In this document: piece after piece, positions 1 through 13,876 of the stretch
Layout of the letters: each line of letters opens with the position of its first letter
Numbering within the stretch: position 1 is the stretch's first letter
Source of the DNA: Diphasiastrum complanatum
Lineage: Eukaryota > Streptophyta > Lycopodiopsida > Lycopodiales > Lycopodiaceae
NCBI GenBank assembly: GCA_029204225.1
Contig: CM055103.1
Location: forward strand, 40,899,368-40,963,367
Direction of reading: 5' to 3'
Length of the DNA: 64,000 nt
Program-made: the position numbers and the translations under genes
Notes under the pieces: model-generated
Seen by the model: the letters and a program-made list of their open reading frames with translations, nothing else
Told to the model about the DNA's origin: nothing
Databases searched by the model: none

Positions 1-336
1 TATAAATAATTGGATTGCGAATATTAATGACATTGAAATTTTAGAGTCTCACTTGTTCGCAATGTCGTGGCAATACTAAAGTGTCATGAGAGTTCATCGA
101 TATACATTTTGTTGAGTCGATTTGAAATAACTTACTATGAAATGTTTTGATGTTCCCCCTTCACTAATTTGAATTGGAGCAACATTCTTAAGTTAAGATG
201 ATTCCCTCGTGTTAACAAACACATGCGTCAGATTCATATGAAGATTGTAATCTTTTATTGTGCATTACTAAATAAGTTATTTAAGATTCTGCTGATATTT
301 TTTGTGTTAAGCTAGCAGTGACTCCGATTTTTGTAG

Positions 337-2509
337 GTGGGAATAATGGCGGATATCCGGGCATCAATATTAGAGGAGGTTGATTTTTGCAAAGAAGCTA
401 CCAACATTGAGAGTTTTAGAAATTACTTGAATGTTATGGGCCTCATGGATCAGGCGGCAGCACCTTTTGTCTATAGCCATTGTAGCAGTCGCTATGTGTT
501 AACAATGGAGCGTTTCTTTGGTGTTCCTCTTACTGATCTGAACTCTCTTAAATCAATTGTTCCAAACCCAGAGGCCACATTGATCACAGCACTTAACGTC
601 TGGTTCGACCTTTATGGCACTAATGTTCTTAAAATAGTTGTCAATGTCAGGTTGATTGTTTTTTCTGGATCGGTGTTTTGAGGAGTGAGAATGTCCAATC
701 AAAAGTTTGTGCATTTATTGTCAATTTCACAACCTGCATTATGTTCGTTTTAAAGTATCAAAGCTGATCTGATGTGATGGTACAGGTTTGGCAGCTTGGT
801 AGCATGTGAAACATTTCATGCTGATGTGCATGCTGGCAATGTCTTGGTGCTTAATGATGGGAGGGTTGGATTTATAGACTTTGGTAAAGATTTTTGCAGC
901 ATTGTAAAATTATCTAGGAACTGTGTGATTCAAGATGAAAAGACTTTTTGTAACGTTTCAGTCAAGTTGTTGATAGATTGTTACTGCTATGACTCGAGTA
1001 AATGCCACAATAATCTGAAGAAGGCTAGAGTTTGGGAAAAAGTAACTTCTTCTGACAGGTCATCTGCATTGGCATCTTTCTAGCATGCCATTTTCATCTT
1101 TTAAATTTTAGGTACATTCGGACTTTGCAATGCCCCGCCGAGCACTTTCCAAAGAGTTATGCAAATGGCATTCAAGGATTGTCATAAAAGGATGTAGAAG
1201 AGTCAATACTATAAGCAAGTATATTGCTTATTTACCTTCATGTTTACAAACTTTCTCCAAACAGTACAATAGTAAGTGCTATTGGTGTGAACCTTTTCAG
1301 CTGCATTTGACTCCTACTGGGGTTGATAACTGTAATTTTAGCTTCTTGTGACTCTTGCTGGAGTAGATGATTGTCATTTAAAAAGAAAGCTGTTAAAGTT
1401 TTTAGCCTAGCTTAGATTAAGTGCTTTTTAGTTATTGCTTGCGTGGAATGCATGAAGTGGACCTCACATGATTGCCATCTCCTCTTCACATAGCAAGTAC
1501 CTTGGCAATCTTTTTATTTGCTCTAAGATTTTGTTAGTGACTCCTTGAGGGACGTGTGTATTCCCTGATCATCACGTTGTGGCTGAACTATCTATTAAAT
1601 ATTATAGATGAAGTTTCTTGGCTGTCAAGGCTTGATTGTAGGTAAGCCCATTTAACTTTTATAAGAGGAAAGGACGTTAGATCGTATGCTGTCAATAGAC
1701 ATTGTCTGATAACATAATGAATAGATCTTGAAGTTAAGACTGCGACAAACTGTGCAATTGATGTAGGAATCGTCGGACATATTTCTCCATCTACATGGGG
1801 AGCACTTGAGACATTTCTCACCTCAATAGGAAGTCAGGATTACTTTGCAATGGCTACCTCTTTAAGACAGATGGGTGCAACAGATTACGAACTGGACATA
1901 GCTAAGTTTTCCAAGGACCTTGAGAAGATTTTTTTGTCTCTACAGGTGCCAGCTTAGTTTTTATAGTTTCATTTCATATTAAGTTCATATAATAGCATGT
2001 GGTCTTGCTGGACTTGTCATGCTTAGAATTTTCATACTTGCAGGAATTGGACTCCGATGTTTTAATCACAGCTGCTGGAGGCCCTCGTAGCACTACAATC
2101 TCAGCAGCTATAGCCATTGATGAACAACAAATAAATGCGTTACTTCTTGATGTGGTTTGCATTACACTTTCGTCCTTTATATAAATCATCAGCAGATCAT
2201 GACTTCTGGTCTTGAACTTTCTAGATCTTTGCATCTGTTGAGACTCTTAGTTTGTTGCTTTGTGTCTGGGTTTGTATTAAGGATATATACAATGAATAGG
2301 GGATAAGGAGTGCTAACCAAGTGGTAATTGGCTGCATTTGTGATCAGATTCGTGTTAGTGAAGCTTATGGAATACGGTTTCCACGTGAATTTGGTCTACT
2401 TTTGAAGCAGCTGCTTTATTTTGACCGCTATACTCGCTTACTTGCTCCTGATCTGAATATCCTTAAGGATAAACGCATTGCCATCCAACATGGTAGAGGA
2501 GTGAACTAG
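337..2509 (+). CDS. ABC1K9: ABC1K9-like atypical kinase, 3' half, five exons
   Basis: This is the C-terminal part of a plant ABC1 (AarF/COQ8-type) atypical kinase; plant members sit mainly in plastids or mitochondria and affect prenyl-lipid and quinone metabolism. I read exons 337-602, 786-883, 1767-1945, 2044-2154 and 2348-2509, all with GT-AG introns. They join without a frame break to 271 residues ending in TAG, and upstream exons lie left of the window. Visible motifs are the EVDFCKEA helix, the catalytic-loop-like FHADVHAGNVL (second exon) and the metal-binding DFG-equivalent FIDFG, completed across the intron to FGIVGHIS. The last exon holds VSEAYGIRFPREF and a conserved C-terminal block. 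As I recall the plant family, this order matches ABC1K9 best. Intact splice sites and frame suggest a working gene. ABC1K family confidence is high; the specific subfamily is from memory. Confidence 0.85.
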
Positions 2510-3414
2510 AGTCAGGATTCTTTCTCTTGATCCAATTTCTACTGAGAATGATAGTTTCATTATTACCTTCAAATGGAAGCGGAAATCTAGCTCAAGATGA
2601 AAGTATTTCTGGATATGGTTAGATGGCTGCAGATCTTATATTAGTAATATAGTATTTTAAAGAGCAATTTGCCAATCAACTGAGGTCTCATTGTACATAT
2701 GGGAATCCGGTAAGGGAGGAGAATGAGCCTTAAAGTCATCCTGGATCAGATGTGCCTAAGAGAGAAGGTAGTGGAGAGCCTAATCTGCTAGCGATTCAAA
2801 AGGAGGGAAATGAGCCCTCAAATTTCTGAAACACACTAATAAGAAGAGGGAAAAAAGGCTTCATTCTTTGATTAACCACATTATGTTGAGGAGAAGCTGA
2901 TTTTTGTCTTGTTAATGTAAATTTGAGCTATAACTCAGTAGAAGCAAATCTGAATGTCAATTCAGCTCCGTGATGAAGTTATTGACAGTCAGGGGATTTT
3001 GTTTGTTATGAGTAAGCTTTCTAGACAAGATGATGAAGTTGCTGCATGAATTGCCGTGTGAAAGTCAAAGGATGATTTATTGAGAATGAAGTTTGTAAGA
3101 TAAAATCAGAGGAGAGATCAAGAAAGTTTTCAAGAGATATCGACAAGTTGCAAAATTCTGATCATACTGAGGGATCTTATGACACCTCATGCTTCTCTGG
3201 AATGTCTATCATGACATCGTGTAATAATGTCTTTTCTTCAAGGCAAGAAATAGTTAGCAGAAAGTTACGAAGCAAAATCTACTCGTTGCAAGTTAGATTG
3301 CTATGCATGAACGTTATTTTCATTGCTATGCATAAGGCAGTTATTTTCATTGCTATGCATAAGGCAGTTTTGGATTGTTGAAAAGAAAGCTTGTATTCAC
3401 AAAATGAAATTCAC
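2510..3414. other. Non-coding stretch downstream of ABC1K gene
   Basis: Only short ORFs without recognisable domains are present. The first few hundred bases probably include the 3' UTR of the kinase gene. A 25-base block containing ATTTTCATTGCTATGCATAA is repeated in tandem near 3314-3364. No gene is seen. Confidence 0.5.

Positions 3415-3447
<33 letters not shown>
3415..3447. repeat. (CT)n microsatellite
   Basis: Uninterrupted CT dinucleotides. A second CT tract lies about 280 bases downstream, in a CT-rich pyrimidine region. Confidence 0.95.
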
Positions 3448-3450
<3 letters not shown>

Positions 3451-3726
3451 TCACATTATTGCTATTTTTCGTTCTAACCCTAAAAGCCCCTAGAAAACCC
3501 TAAAATTTTAAAAAAAACTGTGCTCCTCTCTCGCGCTCCTCCCCTCTCTATCGCGTGCTCTGTTTTTTATATATCTCTCTAGAAGGTTCTCTCTCTAGAC
3601 TGTTCTCTTTCTAGACGGTTCTCTTTCTCCCACTTTGCAATGCTTTTCAATTGCCCTTCAAAAACAAATTAGGGCAGACATGGTCCAATGAAAACGCTGA
3701 AATTGCGTTTTCTCCAACACTGCTTA

Positions 3727-3728
<2 letters not shown>

Positions 3729-3768
<40 letters not shown>
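3729..3768. repeat. (CT)n microsatellite
   Basis: Uninterrupted CT dinucleotides, in the same pyrimidine-rich region as the tract at 3415-3447. Confidence 0.95.
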
Positions 3769-3770
<2 letters not shown>

Positions 3771-3854
3771 ATCCCCCCTTTTTTGTCCATGGTTTCTTGG
3801 GGCATAATTGCCCTACTTTTATAATTGGGGATAAACTATTGCATGTACACTTAG

Positions 3855-4040
3855 TTGCCCGTTCCGGAACGGCAGAATGTGTTCCATTCCGGAACAATGC
3901 CCAAAATAGAAAAATAAAAAAATACGTTTTTTAACAAAGGATTCAATTAATATAAATAACTAAAATAATTAAATGTATATCAATATTGTTCCAACCAGGA
4001 ACGTTCCGGAACGTTCCGACCCATTCTGATCGGAACGGGC
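3855..4040. repeat. Cluster of GTTCCGGAAC-type palindromes
   Basis: Several copies of the self-complementary core TTCCGGAA occur here, for example in CGTTCCGGAACG and CATTCCGGAAC, with the related ends CCGTTCCGG and GATCGGAACGGG. The block is AT-rich between the palindromes. It could be a degraded MITE or the end of a DNA transposon, but no target duplication was identified. Confidence 0.4.
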
Positions 4041-5489
4041 TTCTAAGCATGCATACTGCTTTCTGCCAAAGCCCATGGCTTTTTAGCAGGAAGGGATTCA
4101 TGGGCACAAAGCCCATGGGCTTCTTTTCATGAAGCATCATAATAAGGATGTTAGAGGAAGTAAAATACGAAAAAATTCTGCCATGTTTTTACGCTTGGTG
4201 AAGACCTGGGTCAGATTGTTACCTGCTTGATCACAGCATACTAGGTTTGAATGCTAGACCTACAGAGCAACAATTTTCTTGAAAAGAAACCCTAAACCTA
4301 AATCCAAGAAGAAGCATAAACATTGAACAAGTGTGATTTTCATTACACAATCTTAAAATTGGACATAATTGAAGAACAAATCTGGAATAAATTATGATGA
4401 GTATTTTAAAATCTTTGCTACATGATTCAGATTTAAAGGTATTCCAACCTTCAATAGAAAGATGTTGCAAGAAGGGCTCAAATCATTGTAGCTAAAGAAT
4501 TCAAGGAGCTGAGCCTTGCAAATTCTTGGAAGCAGAGGGTAATTGCCTCTCCATTTGTAGAGCCCCAATTATCTCTTGCTTCTCAACCCCACATACCCCA
4601 CGTTAGTAGCATTGGTGGATAACTGCTCTAGAAGGAGAAGGAAGATGATAACGATGCACAACACATTCGCATGCACTATTTTGACTTAGACTTGGCCCTT
4701 TAATGATGACTTTTGCCTTTTGTATTAAGATTTTTTTCTTTTATCATGACGAGTATAGTTGGAGAGAAGCGGAATTGGTTTGATACTATTGACACTATAT
4801 TACTCCTTATCGATATACAATTCTCAAAGTGGAATTACACATGTATAAAATTTACAACCACATTGTACTCCACATCTTTGATTCATTGATTCATAGACAA
4901 GGATACTTTTTTTTCCCTTCAATGTTAATACTTAAGAAACTTGATGGCATTCCTTCTAAATCTTTTTGTATAAATTTATATTTTAATTTCAGATCACACG
5001 TAAACATCAAATCTTATTTCAGTCATTAAAAGTCCATGGTCTTCTCCCTCTAATCAAGAATTGAGTTGAATTTTGTAGATATTTTTGGATACTCTTAGAA
5101 TAGAAGAGGGTATTCAACAATCAGCAAAACTATTACTTTGATGATAACTCTTTCAATCTTTTTTATTTTTTTAAGGGTAGTATTTGGGAAACATAATGAT
5201 ATTTCTTGTAACACAAGAAAGAATAAAAAAATGTGTTTCAAGCTTTATTTTGAAATGGGATGTGCTATGAAATGGTACAGAACAAAACACATTCTGGTTG
5301 AAACGGTTTGAAACGAAACACATTTAAAAGGTTTGAAATGCATTCCAGAACAGTGCGTATGCATCATAGTTACCTCAAACTATGTGATTGTTACGTTCTG
5401 TTGCTATGTTTGAGCCTTGTCTGTGGCCATCGAGCATGTCACATTTAAAAAAACAAAAACTATTACGATTCTTGAATTGAGGCAAGGCC
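4041..5489. other. No gene recognised
   Basis: AT-rich sequence with only short ORFs on both strands and no recognisable domain. A short run at 5270-5360 repeats TTGAAACG/GTTTGAAA-like words. Confidence 0.5.
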
Positions 5490-5564
5490 CTAAACCCCAA
5501 AATATAAACCTTGGGCTCTAATAGCTTCACTAAACCCCAAAATATAAACCGTGGGCTCTAATAG
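5490..5564. repeat. Two-copy tandem repeat, period 40
   Basis: A 35-base block containing CTAAACCCCAAAATATAAAC occurs at 5490-5524 and again at 5530-5564 with one mismatch, separated by 5 bases. The unit contains a CTAAACCCC word, but this is not a telomeric array. Confidence 0.9.
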
Positions 5565-7570
5565 GTTTAGCTTTTAAAAAAGAAATTAGGCGTAGGATCC
5601 TGCAACCAATTGATTCTCTTTTTTCTCTACACCTTGGCTTCCCTCCATGATTGGTTGTTGCGCTCTTTGTTGTTCATTGTTCCCTTGCTATTTTGAAGAG
5701 TATTTTCTACTCTTGGTGCACCATGGATCTAGATGAATTGAAGCTAAGTCTTCTGAGCATTCTAAAGCCAATAGAATAATCAAATTGCAAAAATACTCAT
5801 TCTTTGTCAAGTTATCCATGTTTGCTTAGATAGTTTTCTGCTTTTATGTGCTGGATTCAAATTGCTTGTTGGCGATCAATAGTTGCTTATCAAAACCTCT
5901 TGAAATTCTAGAGACTTTTATGGAAGACTAGAGCGCCCTAATTCTCATAGTTATATGTTTGCTTTATAGATGCTTTAATCCAATGTGTAATGGTCAATCA
6001 AATCGAGCAACTACTTTTTGCTAGTAGCAACTATTTACACTATCGAGCCAGAGGAACACTCCACCATCAGGTAGACTCATTGATATCTTGTTAACTCCAC
6101 CGCCAATAAAGGCCTCTTAGAAGTGTGGAGAAACATTTTATTTGTGCTCTTTTAAAAAAAAATTGGAATAGATTTAGTCTTATAGTGTTCCATTACTAAA
6201 AAGGACTTCAGTTTCTCGATAATGTTTATAACAGGAAATTGCAAGGATAGATTTCTTGCAAACTGAGATTGAAAGTATGCAAGAAACATATAATACACTC
6301 AACACTTGCTTTGCCTTTGGTTACATAATTTCATAAGTTTGATTCCATAAGTAGAAAGCTGAAGCCTGAACAGTGAAGGCTAAAGCCAAATCACAAGTGC
6401 ACATGACAATGTTGAATGGACATTGGAATTTAGAGTGTTGGACACAAATTACAATCCAAACTCGTTAGTATCTACTTCACAAACAATAGATTATGTTCCA
6501 TGCTCCAACATTCGTAATGTTCTGACTAAGTTTCAAGCAATCAAACATCCATCGCACATCAATAAGTACAACTCGTTGCAAGTAAATTGGATAAACATTT
6601 GAATAAAATATTAGAAGCTAAAACTTAGAACTTATATTAAAAAGCAAAATTAAATAGCATTATAGCAAACATTCATCATTGGTCTTGTGCTACCTCCTAT
6701 CATGTCGTGCCAATTCCCAATAATACTTTGAAAATATATCATTAGTAGCTACAGCCTTTGTCTATGCATGGATTACTACAATGTCTATGGATCTAAGGCA
6801 ACCTAGGCATACCATCTCTCTACATGTGCTGAACTAGCCTCAAGTTGGTGGTGCAATAAAATTATCCAAATGGCGCATAACAAGACTTATGTCATAACCA
6901 ACTTGTGATAACAAATTCGCAATGGAATCATAATAAAGCTATTGCATATGTCATAAAAGGTGGATAAAACTGGCTGCCTTGTAAGAGCCCATATTAAGGC
7001 GGTTGTGATAACCAACATGCTATTTATAGTATGGCATGCAGAACTAGAAAAGACTGGGAAGAGACTACAATAAGTTGCCATTGAGAAAAAGAAGACTTTA
7101 AATGAGTTGTCAATAGAAAATAAGTATGTTCTAGCTACATTGGAACTTATGAAACCTACATAAGAGATGCTATTCTAAAAAATGGACATTTAAGGATCTT
7201 GCAAAGATCTACCATGACCTACATGCATGTGAGATTGCACATCTATCAAACATGGATGGATCAACTCAGATTTTCAAGAGCTTCTAACACACTTTGAATC
7301 TAGGCAAGAGCTCAATCACACAAAAAGTTATGATTATCCAAAGTCAAGCAAGTTTCTCACATATCCTTGAAAAAACTAAGTAAAACTCATTATGGAAGAG
7401 CTACACAAGCACCTTGCTCTCAAGTAGAGAGAGAAAATCAATGTGGTCTTGGGTAGAGAATATATACAATAGTGTGCAAGTCAAAAAATTGTCTATCTCT
7501 CAAAAAAAGATGTGTACATAGAGAGTTCACTTCCATATAGTAGCGACTCGAGTTCTTGCTACACAAAGCA
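5565..7570. other. No gene recognised
   Basis: Only short shadow ORFs. From about 7250 the text becomes LTR-like, with runs such as GTAGAGAGAGAAAATC that recur near 32.83 kb. It may be a degraded retroelement end. Confidence 0.45.
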
Positions 7571-7582
7571 TGTATCAACCTT

Positions 7583-7800
7583 TAATTTTGATTGACCCCA
7601 TAGATTGCACCTCTCACCATGATTGGACCCCAAGATTTGCACCTTTCAAGATGATTGGTCCACATGGTTTGCACCTCTCAATATGATTGACCAAGTTATT
7701 TGCCCCTCTTAACATGATTGGGACAAATGATTTCCACCTCTTAATGTAATTGGCCTCGTGATCTAGACCTCTAAATATGATTGGTCCATATGTACCAACG
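7583..7800. repeat. Degenerate tandem repeat, about 35-bp period
   Basis: About six diverged units each contain an ATGATTGG-like word followed some 15 bases later by TTGCACCTCT or a variant. The unit boundaries drift and some units have single-base changes. Similar GGTCCAAT words recur near 31.87-31.95 kb and 33.0 kb, which suggests a repeated part of an LTR family. Confidence 0.7.
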
Positions 7801-7829
7801 AGATGTGGATTTGGGTGCATACTAGAAAA

Positions 7830-8840
7830 TTTCTAATCCTTACATTTAGTGACAAGTGTCACCATCTCACTAGAACTCGAGTTGGAAGCCTTTTGACTTT
7901 TCTAAATTATTATAAAAATATGTACAAGGTGGTAGTGGACATATGTACATGAAAGTAAAAAACAATGAAGCTAAATTTTGCATATTTTTCACACTCCTAA
8001 AAAATTAGCTTGATGAGATACTAAATCCATTCAAAAAACTAAGAGGCTAATCCTAGATTCTCAAGTGGATCATGTTAAAGTACTATAATTCAGACTTTAA
8101 ATGAGCCTCATAATGACTCCCAAGTGATTGATTGAATGCAAACTAGACATCAAAAATCACGATCTAGATTGACAATTCTACATACATCAACCAAGAGCAA
8201 TCATAAATCATTGATCTACTTGAAGATCGGACCCCCACACGTGTGGTATGACCTTCAGTACAACCATTTATATTTCATTAGATCACAAGAAAAAAACTAA
8301 GTACATAGTGTAGAGAGTCGAGATTGCCAATGAGCTCTTAAAAATCCCAAGGCATAACTATGAAGAGGAGATAGCACATACAAAAGATCTTCCCCACATT
8401 GAGTCAGGTGAAAATTCAGCATGTAACGGGGAAGGTGATTGAGAAATTTTGCCCTGATTTGCCATTCTAGCCTAACCCTTGAGTTTTGCCATGTTGGTGG
8501 CTAGATTGATCAACCAACTCCATGATTTTAGGGATTTGGTCCTATAATGTAGGAATCATCACCAAACAAACTTGACGAACCTTATGAACATGATCTAACA
8601 TATTCTAGAGTGGATTCATAGGTGGAAACATTGCCTCACACATGTGGGACCCACCAATATACATATTTACATGGTTTAACTAAGCTAGATTTGCCAAATT
8701 TAATATTTTTTCACACTCCTCCTCGAATCTAGCTATGGAGACTATGATACACTTATCAATTACTCCAAGCAATGATCTTAGCTTAACAAATAAATCCTTA
8801 GACAAGGATTTAGTGAATAAATAAGCTAAGCAACTCGATG
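7830..8840. other. No gene recognised, probable retroelement debris
   Basis: No ORF of interest. Parts read like a decayed LTR or UTR of the families seen elsewhere in the window, but no boundaries can be set. Confidence 0.4.
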
Positions 8841-8847
8841 AAGACAC

Positions 8848-9480
8848 GTGTTGGAGCTTGATTTCCTTGGCTTGGCTGGATCTCGAAGGCCAGCTGCTTC
8901 CCTTCCTCCTAGAGCTATCCCGGCCAAGAGACCCCGGATCATCCTGAGCTTTGAGACAGATGCTAGAGAATTTGATTCAGATCGAGAATATTCACCTGTT
9001 TCTCCTCCTGTTATTCGTCCAGCTCCTCAGCAGGTTTCTTCACCAAAAGTGTTGATTACCCAAGAGGAGCTCAACAAAATAACAGAGAAATCTGTAAATA
9101 TTGTATCTACTTCTTTTTCTGCTCCTGTACATAATCTTTTTGTAAGAATTCCATACGATCCTGCCCAAGTTTATTTTGATTTTGACCATTATAACCAGTA
9201 CAAGACCTACATAGCTAATAAAATTGATCTGATTTTTTTCTTCCAGATTCATGTAAAAGCTTTAGATTAGGTCCCAAATTTTGTGCCGGGCTGAAAGAGA
9301 AAACTTCAAAAATTTCAGATGTAATAGTAGAAGCAAGAGTATCTTTTTTGCAGAATAGTATTAGTTCTGATTCCCATGGTATAGTTTTTGTCGTTAGTCC
9401 ATTTTTCATGGGAGCGATAAAGTCAAAAGATGCCAATTTTGAGAAGGGCTATATATTTTATCAAATGCAGTCATGTGGCG
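8848..9480 (+). pseudogene. Unrecognised ORF pair (140 aa plus about 75 aa)
   Basis: The first ORF (8848-9270) encodes a 140-residue protein with a Pro/Ser/Arg-rich N-terminal third and a later segment with VHNLFVRIPYDP and tyrosine-rich text. A second frame opens just before the first ends and runs to TGA at about 9480 (LGPKFCAGLKEKT ... GEILFDSI). The overlap fits either a one-base frameshift or an intron ending near the TTCTTCCAG at 9237-9245. I do not recognise either part. The surrounding sequence is repeat-rich, so a retroelement gag-like or orphan transposon protein is possible, but no zinc knuckle, protease or polymerase motif is visible. Confidence 0.4.
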
Positions 9481-9732
9481 AAATTTTATTTGATTCCATA
9501 TGAAAATAAGTAAGGATTGCTCTTTTGTTTTTGTTGCTTTAATCTGGATTGTTGCATGCGGCATTGCTTTAATAAGTAAGGATTGCTTTCATAAGTATGG
9601 ATTTATCGATACTTGTATTTTAGTTGTTGCAGTACATACAAACAAAAAATCTCGAAAAAACAACAAATTTAACGCTAATCTAACCCCAAAAATCCAATTT
9701 TTTGGTGGAAAAAAGAATGCATAAGGGGGGGG

Positions 9733-10771
<1,039 letters not shown>

Positions 10772-11118
10772 AATTTCAGATCATTAAGATCCAAAATATC
10801 CCTTTGATCTTTGGTTAGAAAGACAAGCAATCACCAACCTTGCCAATGTAGAAAAATCAACATCTATACTATCAATGAGATGCAAACTCTAATAGATCTT
10901 GATCACTCATCAATCAAAACATGAAGTGAAGTTGTTGTCCATACAAAATCAGTTAGCTACTGTATTTCACACTTGTGGATCCGAATATAGCATTTAATGA
11001 GCATTCTACACACAAAATTTCAAGATATCACTAATATAGTGCACCAATGGATAGTAGATGACCCAAAGAGAACCATGTATAAGCATGAAATGAGATAGGA
11101 GAGAGAGACAGAGAGATC
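10772..11118 (-). mobile_element. Partial LTR, copia family A
   Basis: This block matches, with scattered differences, the reverse-oriented LTRs at 22727-23353 and 27027-27569. Shared words include AAGATCCAAA, ATCACCAA, TATAGTGCACCAATGGATAG and GAACCATGTATAA. Only the terminal part is present. It joins directly to a different copia body, so it is a fragment from rearrangement or nesting. Confidence 0.75.
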
Positions 11119-12740
11119 TTCTCTTCCCCGGCTTGTGAATATCTTCAACTCGATGGGATCGAACAACTTGTAGGCTTGATCTGAAGTAGTGTAGTTGATG
11201 AAAACTCATTTGATACTCTGGAAATCGAGCTTATTCTTGAGATCACGAGGTATTTCTGCACTATACATCCAAAAACTCGTAAATTTGATAAAGAATGTTT
11301 GGTACCTATCCAAACTTTGATTGGTGTTTTGTCTGAGAGGCCTTTAGTAGGACATCTATTTTGAATATAGGTTACTGTTGAAAAAGCTTCAGCCCAGAAG
11401 GACTTCGGAAGTGTAGCATGTGATAAAATACACTTTGCCGATTTGACTAAGGTTCTGTTCTTTCTCTCAACAAGACCATTTGACTAAGGCAAATAGGAGG
11501 TGATGTAATGTTGTTCAATGCCATTGTTAAGGCAGTACTCCTTGAAATTGTTGGAGATGTATTCTCTCCCAGTATCTGACCTCAATGCTTCGATTCGTTT
11601 GCCAATTTATACTTTGCATCTAGCAATGAAGGAGTTTGCATAGGTCCACATACATCTGTTTGAACAACATCTAATAGACCTTTTGTTGCATGCATATAGT
11701 TTGATCTAAAAGAAATCCTAGCCTACTTTTCAAAAATGCAGTTATGACAGACATGGAGATCGACCTTACCAGAAGGATAGTCGAGATCAAGAACCATGGA
11801 TTGCCTAGACATTTTTAGAATATATGCATGATTCATGTGTCCTAACCAATGATGGCATAATAATGCTTTATTGACTAGAACAGAGGTTTTCAAGGCCTGA
11901 CTAGACTCAGAATAATAGTGTGCCAATCTATATAAGTAACCTTGCTTCTTGCCAAGTGCAAGGATCTTATCACTCTTCTCAATAATTTTGCATTAATCAG
12001 ATTTAAATTCTACCTTATGAACTAAATCTGTTTCGATGATTGTTCTTGACTTTGAGTCGGCTTCTGATTCATTGCAGCTTGCTTGGAGCTTTTTTGCTTT
12101 TGTCGCTTAGAGCCTTTGTTGACATGTAGAGCCTGCAAGGAGGAAGTAGACGATGTGTCTTGACTTTTTCTATTATCTTCTTGTAGCAATATAGTGATAA
12201 CTCTAGTAAGAGTTCTGAGTGTGTCGATATGATCATCACCCAATACTCATATGTAGAAGGCAAGCTTGAAAGCAATGTCATGATTGCATCTTGATCGTCT
12301 ATGACTGATCCGACAGTGGCCATCTGTTTCAAGAGATTCTTAAACTGGTTAATGTGACTCTAAAGTGAATCACAACAGACATTTTGAATGTGAAGAATTT
12401 CCTTCGTAGATGTAACTTAGTAGTTACGTTCTCACGTCATGTAGTGAGTTCAGAGTGTCCCAAACATCTCTTGATGTTTTAGCTACAGCTATGTGTCCAA
12501 TTTGTGTATCTGATATATTGAGGATAATAAGCGCAAAAGATTTATCGTCCTTCAATTTTCACTTTGAGTCGTCGTCTTTAGATTTTACTACTGTACGTGT
12601 AACAATATCCCACAACTCGTTGGCAATTAGCAAGGTCTTCATCTTAAATTTTCACAAATGATAATTGGATCCATTCAGCTTGTCTGCGATAAGGCCGACT
12701 TTACTTTGAGAGTCCATTTGGAACTTAGTTTGTCGATTGT
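11119..12740 (-). pseudogene. Decayed Ty1/copia gag-integrase segment
   Basis: Read on the reverse strand, 12332-12022 resembles a copia gag (UBN2-type) segment in two overlapping frames. 11926-11723 matches a GAG-pre-integrase segment (LCHHWLGHMNHAYILKMS, then a Cys pair near CHNCIFEK, the HHCC-type zinc binder). About 11.6-11.2 kb carries integrase-like text in shifted frames, with remnants of the NGxxERKNRT block. There is no protease DSGA, reverse transcriptase or RNase H. Many stops and frame changes make this a dead fragment. Its gag end runs into the gypsy-like LTR at 12827, so the younger gypsy-like element probably inserted here. Confidence 0.75.
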
Positions 12741-12826
12741 ATTGATGACGCTAAGATGTAGTAATGCCAACAACAGAAAATCAATTCTCTGATACTGAAA
12801 GATTGGAAAGAACTGAAGAGTTTGAT

Positions 12827-13544
12827 TATTGGAGAGTTTGCGGATCCCAAGGCAACTCTAACCCTAGTTAATAAGTGAGAGGGATTTGGCACCCTACGTG
12901 TGTAAGTCCAACCCGATGATCACATAGAGATTTGATTAATTAGAAAGTTAATAAAAGGACTTTAGGCCTTTCTGTGGGACTTTTAATGTCTCAAGGCCTA
13001 AATGTCAAGTTAGTGAATAAAGTTGGGTTTCCTTCCAATTTGGATGGTTTCCACCCTTTTTTAAATTTTAATAGTTAGGGAGACATAAATGGACCAATAG
13101 AATTCAGAGGCTAGGGTCCTCCTCTCTACTATAAAAAAAGACCAACTCGAGTTTACTACACATGTACATAAGCAGATTGGTTCTCTTGTGAAATGGATTT
13201 ATGAATGTCCTTGCTCTCTATCACTTTTCCTCCATCTCTCATGCTTTTATTGTGTTTTGCTAATTGTTGGATCTGATTGTTATTGGGATTGCATATTTTT
13301 ATACTTTTTATGAGAGAGAAAGGGAGAGAGAGAAAGAGTAAGCTATCTTCATTGTGGATCTAGTGTTAATGCTTAGGGTTAGTGGATGGTAGAGTTAGAT
13401 GTGAATCTTCCATTCATGCTGAAATCTGACTTATGCTATCGCTCTCATGGGAACAAATCTACGCGTGACAACTAACTTCATTTCCTCAATGCTAGATTGA
13501 TTAGATCTTGGGTTGAGGATAGGCAAGGAAAAAAACCCACTACA
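12827..13544 (+). repeat. 5' LTR of gypsy-like element
   Basis: It starts TATTGGAGAG (the other copy starts TGTTGGAGGG) and probably ends CCCACTACA just before the TTGCCGG primer-site region. Identity to the 3' LTR runs to about 13412-13420. The last 125 bases have no counterpart at the 3' copy, which therefore seems truncated. It contains a TATAAAAAAAG-like box at about 13130. Confidence 0.8.
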
Positions 13545-13876
13545 ATTTTGGCATTGTTGCCGGAGAGCTATGCCAATTTTTCAGTTTGCAGCATGTTTGT
13601 TGGATGGTTAGCTTGCATTAGGCATCTTGTCGTGGCATGAATAGTGTTAAATCTACATTTAGGATTAGTTTGGGAGTGATTTTGCCTGATTTGAGTGGAT
13701 TTGCTTGTTTGAAATCTAATCTGATTGTGGAACAGAAAAAGCTATTCAGATCACCAATCTTAAGATCCATTTGAATCTGAGATATTAGAAAAAACAACAA
13801 AAATCGGTCAAATCTACTAGATTTTGGTCAAAAGGAGGCAAAAATCATCATCAGAGCTGATAACTTTTTGTCCTCG

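Noticed and set aside
5490-5570. CTAAACCCC words as interstitial telomere repeats
   Set aside because: Only two copies in a 40-bp unit; no TTTAGGG array.
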